Assembly (NCBI GenBank): GCA_905221605.1
Contig: CAJNDS010000333.1
Coordinates: 1 to 64,000 of the forward strand
Reading direction: 5' to 3'
Source: Symbiodinium natans
Taxonomy: Eukaryota; Sar; Dinophyceae; Suessiales; Symbiodiniaceae
Length of the DNA: 64,000 nucleotides
The position numbers and the translations under genes were made by a program. The notes beneath the pieces were generated by a model. That model saw nothing but the letters and a program-made list of their open reading frames with translations, ran no database searches and was not told the origin of the DNA. Each line of letters opens with the position of its first letter. Within the stretch, counting starts at the first letter, position 1. Below, in pieces: positions 55,687 through 64,000 of the stretch.

Positions 55687-56043
55687 ATGCGATCTCGCCG
55701 CTTCCCAGGCCGGAGAAAGATGCACTTGCAGACCTGCCAGATCCTGGCGCCGACGAGGAGGAGAGAGGTCCGTTGTGAATTTTGCCTCAGGCCCCTTGAT
55801 CAGGCCTCTGACAGAAAGCACGAGCGAGAAAAGATCTGGACGCTTGAAGCTGGTCCGAAGTGCCTAAAACACAGGGTATCATGGGGCATCCTTGAAAGGG
55901 CAAATTTGAGGGCTGATCAATTTCAGAAAATACATGCCCAGGAGAAGCGTGTCAAGGAAGCCGCCTTGAAGAGGTCGCAGGGCTCGGTCAAAGCATTGTC
56001 TCCAGGATGTTTGTTGCATGTGCCATTCCGTTTCATCCACTGA
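55687..56043 (+). CDS. Candidate exon, basic helical
   Basis: The frame is open for 118 codons. It reads RREVRCEFCLRPLDQASDRK and later ILERANLRADQFQKIHAQEK, then VKEAALKRSQGS, with helical and coiled-coil composition. A CxxC pair occurs at the first segment. It ends at TGA 56041. No family recognised; the true 5' end may be an upstream exon. Confidence 0.4.
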   Translation: MRSRRFPGRRKMHLQTCQILAPTRRREVRCEFCLRPLDQASDRKHEREKIWTLEAGPKCLKHRVSWGILERANLRADQFQKIHAQEKRVKEAALKRSQGSVKALSPGCLLHVPFRFIH

Positions 56044-56270
56044 TACCTCCCCCCTGACTGCAATGGAAGGCCAGGCATGCTGGGACTGGTGAATGAGGAC
56101 CCGGCAACGCCGAACTTCACAGCAGCAATATGCCGTTTGCTTGCCTTCTGTACCGCGGGAAATGCGAGGAGCCGTAGATCTAGCAGCTAGCATTACCTAG
56201 CTAATCGATCTGGGGATACCCTCCGACAGTGAACCTGTCACCTCTTCATGTTCTGGGCAGTGCGCACCCT

Positions 56271-56346
56271 CAAGAGTAGGCACGGGTGATGCAGCATATT
56301 GCAACATTCAAGAGTAGGTCCGGGTGATGCAGCATATTGCAACATA
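56271..56346. repeat. 38-bp tandem duplication
   Basis: CAAGAGTAGG..GGGTGATGCAGCATATTGCAACAT occurs twice head to tail with two base differences. Confidence 0.85.
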
Positions 56347-56349
56347 CCA

Positions 56350-59200
56350 GCAGTGATGGGAATAATGGGGGGACGCAGACACGAGAAATGTGAGTTTTGT
56401 GCCGTTTAGCAGTGGTTCAGCCTTGACTCCAGCTAGGTGACTGCGAAACTTTCACACCGTCGACTTGCCCGCGCACGGTGGCCCACAGCTTTTGACTCCA
56501 AGATCATTCGATGGTATTGGGTCCCCAAACACCCCTAAGGAAGGAAGAAGAGGAAGAAGAGACGGCTTCCATAAATGCGTGCGCGAGTTGCTGGAGGTTG
56601 ATGGATGCTGCTGGAAGATCGGGGGTGGGGGCTGCGCACCGCACGGCGTAAAAGATCCCTTTGAGAGAGAGAAAGAACCCGTGTTTGTTTCGACGGATGA
56701 CCGCAGGCCCTCCTTCAAGCTTTGAAGGCCCCTTGACAGAAAACGAGATGTTTCCCACACAGTTGTTTCTGCACTTTGGAGCGCAGGAAGACAAAGCGGC
56801 CGAGCCCGCTGTTCAGTCCGGGCCCCAAGAAGCGCCCGACACAAGGTCTCGTTTGTCATGGTTAGATTCTGATAGGGCTGTGTGCCAATATTAATTGCTT
56901 GTAACAGGGTCGTGGCCCACACACGCGACATACCCCGTTATATAGGGTATGTATCAGTGCTCGGGGTTTTGCGACAGACCTGCTTCTTGTTGTCTTGTTT
57001 CCCCTTTTGGCTACCAGTCGTGCATACGCGCGACAGAGGTCTGTATCAAGACGGGCGTTACACAGGTCTGTAACAGATGGTTTCGCGCGCGGTCCGCGGC
57101 AACCGGGGGTTTTGGCACACGGCCTAATAAATAGATCTCCCAAATTCAAGGCTTTCCCCTTATTCCCCTTCTTTATCATGGACATAGTGCCATCTGCTCC
57201 TCCTGTATTGGGTGAGATCCAAACCCCAGTTTCTGCGAATCCTTCATCGCCGCGTGCTCTGCCACCCCGCGTTGGGCCAACATAAGGTGGCCACCAGTGA
57301 AGCCTCTGCCACCAGTGGGAAGCCAAGGACAACTTGTCTTACACTTGACAGACTTGACAGTGCGAGTTGTCAGCAACGAAAACTCGCCAAGGCAGAGTCA
57401 GACCGTGGCGCACTCAGAGTGTGAGCTGTGGACGCAGATGCAACAGCCCTCGAATCGCCCGAATCTCACGTATTTGGAGCCTTTGATACTGGGATCGTTC
57501 TTTCTGTTCTTTCTGGGCACCTCGGAGACTCCAAGCAACGAAGCATTCAGCACGTGCAGCAGCTGGTCTAGTGCGTCGTGTGGACAGAGGCCGCAGCCGC
57601 GGTGGGCGTGACAGACGAAGGACTCAGTGATAGTGAGGGCACGTGACCTGAACTATAGGATCTGCGTATATCTGCGTCTAGACATGTTTCAGCTTGAGTA
57701 GAAACGCGGTACGTATGGCACGGCAAGTTCCGCTGCGGTACGCTAGATCATGAACATGTAGGCGCGGCGGCTCAGAGAAGGTCCCGGACACTTACGCCCA
57801 GGACTGTCAGACAGCGAATTCAAGCCTGGTGTTCCTCCAATGGCGAACAAGTTCTGCCCACACATCAACTTCACAAGCATTCATTGAACGTGGGCTTCTT
57901 ATGCAGAGCTGTACAAAATCCCTGGCATAAAGTGCAAGTTGCGAACTTCTTGCCAGCATTTGCCAAACCGGATTGAAGCCCCGATCAACTTACAAGGACT
58001 TCAGGGGCTATGGCCAGAATCATGGTCACAGCGATGACAAGCTAAGAAAGCCGCGAGACAACGGGTGGCTGCCTCAGGTCGCGAAAGCTAGCGCTTCGTT
58101 TCTATCTAAGTTAGCAGTAGAGGTCCGATGATGAATAATGGGGATTTTATTTATCCTCCCGCACGTCAGCATAGTGATGGCACTGGTGTCATCGTGTTGT
58201 CCAAGTTTGTTCCCTCCGAACAGACAACCCATGTGACAAGTTGTGCAGCTGAGTAGTTCTACGCTCTGTTTGATGGAATGTCTCGTCGTGACCAGCCGCC
58301 GATGGAAAATCTGTTTAGCTCGCGTTGTCTTTTGGGGCCCTGAGGCAGGGTTCTGCGATTTCTTTGGTCAGCGAAATCTTGGTTCTCCATTGACAAAAGG
58401 GTGGGGGGGGGGGGGTGGGGGGGGCGGGTGTTGGGAGGGTGGGAACCTCTGGGAACCTCGGGGAACCTCTGACGCCCACCGAATAATCACTCCGAAACGC
58501 TGCACCACCCTCAATCCCCAAAAGACAGCCAGTGTGTCCAGTTGAGTTTTTGATGCGGGCGTCGAGTTGTCCGACGAGAGCTTCGCACTATGCAGACATC
58601 CTGGACCCTAGTTGGACGATGTTTTCTACCTGGGATAGCGCTGAGTCAAACGCCTTCTCATCACATTGTCTTCGCACTCACCGGCGTGCCCGCGTGTATC
58701 AGATCAACATGATCAAAGTATAGAACGAGGTAGCAAGGTAGTTGAGCAGCTCTGTGTGCTCATCTGTGCTCAGCTGGCCTCTAGACCGTGGCCAACGCCC
58801 GGATCTGAGCATGCACTTTTACATTTTTCGACGAGAGCTTCTTGTTCCATCGGGCTTGCGAGGCCGGCGCCCCGAGCTTGGAAAGGGCCGCACAGGCACC
58901 TCGGCAGAGGGAGCGGGCATGATGCGATGTGGTTTTGTGGTTGTGGTTGCGTGCGAGGGAAAGCACACACGGCACCACCGTAGCATCACCCGGCTGCTGA
59001 GGCAAGGGCGGCTATAAAGGACGGGGTCAGTGAAGAGTTTGTTCCCTGAATGAACAGGATTGCACAGCAGCGGTACGAGTATCTCCCTTGATGCTCTGCA
59101 GAGCGCAGGAGATGAGAAGGGCAGCGTTGGCAAGAATGGCTACGGCATGGGCAAAGGCTTTTACAAAGGCCCGAGCTGTGCTCAGCCGTAGCTTTGCAGC
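56350..59200. other. No convincing gene; G-run at 58401-58433
   Basis: Only short ORFs of ordinary composition were seen. A G-rich run lies at 58401-58433. Confidence 0.35.
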
Positions 59201-59234
59201 AGTCCATGCTTTGATTTGTGCTCGTGATTCATCG

Positions 59235-59334
59235 CGATGCCAGGCTACGAAAAGTTCGACAAGCCCGAGCGTCGCTTTGCTGCCGAGTTTGAGGGTCTCG
59301 GCTCTTTTTGCACCAGACACGGGATTGGCAATTG
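59235..59334 (+). CDS. Candidate short exon or ORF
   Basis: From ATG near 59237 the frame reads MPGYEKFDKPERRFAAEFEG and ends in a stop about 12 codons later. Natural composition, but short. The opposite strand is open for 137 codons and is the main competing reading. Confidence 0.25.
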
Positions 59335-59639
59335 AGGCCCCTTCAGTCCCCTCTGTTCGTTGCCAGGCCGTGGGGGACGAGGCCAGGGGCAGACGGAGCG
59401 AAAGACCAGCAATCGTCGTTGATGGGACGGGCTGTCGCATTGCGTTGCAGTCGTAGCTGGCTGCGGCTGTGAGCTAGCAATGAACCTTCAATGTACGTTC
59501 GGCCATATGACCCTGTCGCCAAACAAGTGGTTGGCATACAACATTTCATGCACTGTTCACGAAGGCCCCATGAGGGAGTAGATGGAGAGCACTGGAGAGC
59601 TTAAGTAGTTTCGGCCGGCATTCTATGGGATTTCTCGAA

Positions 59640-60017
59640 TTCGAGGCACCAGGCCCTGGGCGGAGGACCTGCCACCAAGGCCTCCGCGTGTGGAGGCTCG
59701 CAGCTCATTTGTCAAGGATCAACGGTCCCTTGCCACTGGCCGCAGGAGACGGTGGAGGCAAAGGCCCGCCAGAAAAGGGAAGAGCAAGAGCAGCAGACAC
59801 GCGTGGCACCCTTATGGCATATGGGTTCTTGAGACAGCCTGAGAAGATCCGTGAAGTCCTTGCCGCGGCTCAGACATCCCTCCGTATGGCCACCTCCGCA
59901 GAGGAACTTGAGAAGGCCATAGGCTTGGCCAAGGACGTACCAGAGCACGAGTGGAATGTGCATGCTATTGCATGCTGCATGGGGAGGGGCTTTCCACAAC
60001 CCTTTCTGCCACATTAA
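59640..60017 (+). CDS. Candidate exon, unrecognised
   Basis: The frame reads PEKIREVLAAAQTSLRMATS and AEELEKAIGLAKDVPEHEWN near its end, which is natural helical protein. It stops at TAA 60015. The first half is Gly/Arg-rich. A further segment near 60107 (ELGLTLEASLGEWGPQLYVS) may continue the gene in a downstream exon. No family recognised. Confidence 0.4.
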   Translation, partial: FEAPGPGRRTCHQGLRVWRLAAHLSRINGPLPLAAGDGGGKGPPEKGRARAADTRGTLMAYGFLRQPEKIREVLAAAQTSLRMATSAEELEKAIGLAKDVPEHEWNVHAIACCMGRGFPQPFLPH

Positions 60018-61188
60018 AACGGTGTGTTGCGTGACGATATGTGACGATGACGCGATGCTTAAGAAAGGTACGTGTGGGTCTATGGTCCGGGTTCATCGTT
60101 TGTAGGAGCTGGGCCTCACACTGGAAGCCAGCCTGGGAGAGTGGGGGCCCCAACTCTATGTATCGCTTTCAGCACACACCCGCTGCACTTGCAAAGGAAG
60201 AAGCTTCAAAGGCTTCAAAGCTGAGCCGCGAGCTCACATGTACGATTCTTCACGTATTTGTTTTTGGCCTGTTGAGGATGTGAGAGGCGAGGTTTCCGTG
60301 ATGTTCAGTAGACGCGTCGAACTTCAAGCAGCTTGCGCAGCTAAGGTATTATGCTGGTCTCCGAACGTTCCAATTACTCCAGGATGCGAGGACAGTAGTT
60401 AGGTGCTGACGCCGAAGGGGAGGATTCACATATACTGACATAGTGACATAGCAGATAGCAAACAGAGTAATGCTGAGTAATGCTCGTCATTTGGGGCCAG
60501 ATGTTGGCAGCAGAGGCTTGATTCCTCCTCACGGGCCACCGCTTTGAAGAACCGCATGAACCGCTGATCATCTCAAGGGGCTGCGACGGTATGATCCGCT
60601 AATCCGCTGCGCCACTGCGCCTAGCCACTGCAGGCAAGCAAGCCATTACTCAACGCTCTTGCAGCATAAAGTTAGCCTCTTGATCTTGCCAAGTCGCCTG
60701 GAGTTTCAATGGCGAAGGAAAGATGGGGTTTAAGATGAAAGCCCAGTGTGGCGATGCAGTGCTTATCAGTGCTTTGCGCCTCTCTGCTGTCAGAGATCAA
60801 TGTTTTGACTGTCGTGGTCGTGATTCCCGTCTTGGCTCCGGGCTCGGCTTCAAGCCGGCTGATAGCTCATAGGCCTTCCACGAAACTTGCGGCGAATAGC
60901 CGTTCAACATGCTGTCCTGCACGCACGATGAGTGCGAGTTGTCCTTCGTGCATGTAAAGTGTCAGCTGTGGAGATGTGCAATGTTTTGCGGTCGCCGATG
61001 ATCACAGACAGTATTAACATGTACCAGCTGGAAACAAGCTGAAACTCAAGCAGTCGTCATGCCGCCCTCCTCCCCCTCACGTCGGCGAAGGCTCACCCTG
61101 TGCTGCTGAGGGCACTTCTGGCTCGTGATGTTTTGGCTTGTAATTAGAAAGTAGCTCTTTCCCTCGACTCTTTCAGAGTCTTCTTCTC

Positions 61189-61473
61189 ATGGCTGTGGCA
61201 AAAAGGCCCTCTGGGGGAGACATGGGCAAACGAGAGCCCCCTCGCAGGCGCTCAGACTCGCGGCGCGGGAGGCGCGAGAGCCGAGAGTTTGCCACAGCAA
61301 AGGGCTTAGGATTTCATCTGAACAATTGTTTTTGCGGTCTCGATAGGCTTCCGCACGAACGACGGCCTTTTTTGGCTGCAGCGAGCGTCGCTTTAGTGAT
61401 TTCTGTGTCGCAGTTTCTGGAGGTCCCGCTCCATGCGGCGCCTGCCCCTTACGAATCTCACAGGAAACACTGA
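61189..61473 (+). CDS. Small ORF with a basic N terminus and hydrophobic helix
   Basis: This is a 94-codon ORF from ATG 61189. Residues 14-36 are Arg/Ser-rich and residues 61-80 (FLAAASVALVISVSQFLEVP) are hydrophobic. Whether it is expressed is unclear; no domain. Confidence 0.3.
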   Translation: MAVAKRPSGGDMGKREPPRRRSDSRRGRRESREFATAKGLGFHLNNCFCGLDRLPHERRPFLAAASVALVISVSQFLEVPLHAAPAPYESHRKH

Positions 61474-61739
61474 ACTCAAGGAGCCAGATTCCGTTAGTAC
61501 TCAGAAGAAGGCATCACGACGGTGTGAAAAGCTGTCGTGTACACCCCATCTTTGTCTCCTAACTCATCGCCTGGACTTGGAGGCTCTGCATGTGTTTTTG
61601 CTCTGGCTCGGCCTGGTTTGGCTTCGTAAGCACTGAAGCTTTTTGCACGTTACTCTCCTCAACCGCCACAGCACACATGATGCCGGCAGGGTGAAACTCC
61701 CTGAGAAAAAACAGAAATCACAAGCCCATCCCACGAGTC

Positions 61740-61808
61740 ACATGCCCTGCCATGCTCTGCCATGCCCTGCCACGCTCTGCCACGCTCTGCAATGCCCTGC
61801 AATGCTTG
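61740..61808. repeat. 10-bp CATGCCCTGC tandem repeat
   Basis: About six units with C/T and A/G variants. Confidence 0.8.
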
Positions 61809-62523
61809 CATGTCCGGAAGTACACGTGCATTGATGTATAGTAAGGTGCATCATCCTCTCGAGGTCACAATGACGGCCGTTCCCCACCTCGGCGGCGCTC
61901 GGAGTCACGGAAAAGGCTGAGCCGCGCATGTCTGGGCTCTGGGCTTTTGGGATCATTGGGAAATCTTTTGGTTGGAAGCATCTAGAAGAATGTAGAAGGA
62001 AAGCAGATGACTCGTGTCGAAGAGGTCGCCTCCTCGACGGCCAGCACACTCCCAGTCGAGGCGACGCGGTGACATGACGTCGCAAGACGTTTGTCGGATG
62101 TAAAGTCGGATGTATGTCATCGATGTGTCATCTCAGGTCACGCAGTGACGGCGCTGATGGCAGGGAAGCTCGCAAACCACGTCCGGTCATCACACCAGGG
62201 CCTAGCTCCCAGCCGTGCGGGGTTGTTGGATTCGAAACAAAGCTGTATTGCTGTATATTCTCCTCGCCTGATTCTCCCCGACCCTCCCCCTCCGTTCCCC
62301 CAACGCCAGCCAAATGATCTTTGCATTCCCACGACATGATCCGTAGACCGTCGTAGACCTCAGAATGCTCACATGATTATGACGCTGTTACGTTGTCATG
62401 CTTTATTTCGGAGTACGACGATTATGATGAAGCGAAGCAGTACCAGTATCATTGCGATACTAACTTTTGCACTTGGGACAAGATTCTTGTCTTTGGCTTT
62501 GCATGCCAAGACGTCGCCACACA

Positions 62524-62724
62524 GAACTCAGTACATGGCTATCGTACTTCATTCCTCATCTCGTGGCCGACCCGCGCATTGCAGGGGTGGCATCGAGTCT
62601 GTGGAGGCCAAAGTGGTTGATGCTCGAACTCGCCACAGCGGAGCCTGCGGCCCCAGCATGTCGACAACGGGCTGTCAAATTTGCAACCATTCTAGTGAAA
62701 GTTCGTGAGAGCAACTGCCGCTGA
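62524..62724 (+). CDS. Candidate exon, unrecognised
   Basis: The frame reads TWLSYFIPHLVADPRIAGVA then WRPKWLMLELATAEPAAPAC and ends at TGA 62722. Composition is natural. The 5' boundary is not defined. Confidence 0.3.
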   Translation, partial: ELSTWLSYFIPHLVADPRIAGVASSLWRPKWLMLELATAEPAAPACRQRAVKFATILVKVRESNCR

Positions 62725-63455
62725 GAAAACATGCAAGTTGAGATTTCTTAGGTAGAGAATGTAGAGGCACAATGCTGACAATGAGAAGCTGCGAAGCTCT
62801 TTGTTGCTCCTTGAGGAGCCTACCTTCCAAGCAGAGGCCCGCTGCCGAGCATCACGCGGGTGTTTTCTTTGCAAGGGCTTGATTTTTCAGAACGACTTGT
62901 TTTTGGACATTCACCGAAGCCCCGTGCCTACGTAGACAGTTGAACTCAAAGAGTCTGTAGCATGTTGTATGTTTCGATTCCGGCAATAAATTTACAAGGG
63001 CTTGCGCTTGGCCAACATGACTTCAGAGCAGGATCCACTGGTGTGGACGCTCCTTAACCCGGACTTTGCGCTTCGAAGCGGGGTCAGCGCAAGCGGATCC
63101 AGGGATAAATGAGACGGAGCGCCGCTCAATGCGCCATCGTGCAGCATAGGTGCTGCCTGAGTGCTGGAGCCAATGTGTACCTTCAGGTCTATTTGGGCCT
63201 TGATGCTGCCGCCGCAGGCCGGTCTGCTATGGACTCTACTCTGAAAGCGAAAGTGATGCAACTGTTCGCTGTTTTCGAAGGCCGTCAGAGAACGATGTGC
63301 ATCCGCAAGGGGCTGAAGACCGTCGCACATGCAGCTTTGATTCATTGTGTCCTATGGGTATCCGTGTGTGCCAGCATTCGCTTGATGAACTCAGCGATGA
63401 TATGCGACGGTGGTCCGGTGAGTGACGGAACGGTCAAGACGATCACCAGTCTGTT

Positions 63456-63833
63456 TTGGAGGCGGGCCCTGTCGGGTCGACAGAGACCAAGCGCAAGAAG
63501 ATGCCGACAAAATGGAGGTGGGAGATGTTTTACCAGCGCACGCTCGCGGGGCAGCCAGGGCAGCCACTGCCGGGCCTTACCTGTATTGTCTTCGGTGTAG
63601 AGCGACATGGGATTGACAGCATTGCCCTTGCTAACCAGTTGCTACTAGCATTAAACACGCATCGCACTCTTGCTAACGACTCCATGAGGCTCACAAACAT
63701 TAGAAAGTCCTTCAGGGTCTTAGACAAAGGCGAAGCCAGCCCCAACGAGTGCCCAATTGTGCCAATGATGTCGATGCTTGCGCACACGCATCATCGCACA
63801 GTTGATGCCCTCGAGCTTACAGCACAGTGCTGA
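63456..63833 (+). CDS. Candidate exon or ORF, unrecognised
   Basis: A 125-codon open frame reads PTKWRWEMFYQRTLAGQPGQ, LTCIVFGVERHGIDSIALAN and NIRKSFRVLDKGEASPNECP. Composition is natural throughout, and it ends at TGA 63831-63833. A preceding segment near 63205-63350 (MDSTLKAKVMQLFAVFEG) may be an upstream exon in another frame. No domain recognised. Confidence 0.45.
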   Translation: MEAGPVGSTETKRKKMPTKWRWEMFYQRTLAGQPGQPLPGLTCIVFGVERHGIDSIALANQLLLALNTHRTLANDSMRLTNIRKSFRVLDKGEASPNECPIVPMMSMLAHTHHRTVDALELTAQC

Positions 63834-64000
63834 GGCATCAAGTGTCAGGGAGGGGCAGTCGGTCGGGCGAGCTGCTGGGATGTGCCGGGTGAAGTCGTAG
63901 GGACTCAAAGAGAATGTGATGATCCCTATTACACCGTACTACTCCGTCTATTCCGAAGCACTCTTCTTAGCAGAGCCGGAGATGCAGGACGCCGCCAAGG

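Overview
This window looks like a dinoflagellate-type nuclear genome (Symbiodiniaceae or a relative). The assignment is inference from style: mixed base composition near 50% GC, long gene-poor stretches, many long simple repeats, short candidate exons ending in AG/GT-like junctions, no bacterial gene packing, and no recognisable rRNA or tRNA.

Region 1 (1 to about 15,000) stands out. It holds the tail of one ORF and ten further co-oriented plus-strand ORFs, compact and rich in C-ending codons. The second is an 883-residue reverse transcriptase (RT) with Penelope-like (PLE) palm motifs and a GIY-YIG endonuclease-like domain at its N terminus. Around it lie an RS-rich protein with a C-terminal hydrophobic helix, a coiled-coil protein, three proteins of about 440-480 residues that appear to be distant paralogues, and three small Cys/His zinc-type proteins. 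I read this as a giant multi-gene retroelement, or a virus-like element, whose 5' end lies outside the window. Several spacers hold stem-loops or inverted repeats, and several starts follow C/T-rich tracts with AG. The RT and ORF1 are intact; ORFs 3, 5 and 6 show frame breaks and ORF8 probably does.

Region 2 (15,200-31,000) begins with a 67-bp tandem repeat and a compound microsatellite, then a broken coding remnant (16,089-16,684). Scattered short coiled-coil-like exons follow, minus strand near 17.6-18.6 kb and plus strand from 19.8 to 26 kb, with a 560-bp CA/CG/CCCA repeat at 28.8-29.4 kb.

Region 3 (31,000-45,000) carries candidate exons of at least two unrecognised plus-strand genes (about 33.9-37.4 kb and 41.9-43.0 kb), a 630-bp minisatellite between two exons, an AT-richer block with degenerate repeats (37.5-39.1 kb), and a frameshifted P-loop pseudogene (43.7-44.8 kb).

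Region 4 (45,000-64,000) is mostly repeat-rich non-coding DNA: an 850-bp alternating GT/GC tract, long GA and GAAA tracts, and a 250-bp CAG tract that is open as polyserine in a 143-codon ORF. It also has candidate exons at 51.2, 55.7, 59.7, 62.5 and 63.5 kb. Outside region 1 exon boundaries are approximate, and no gene product could be named.
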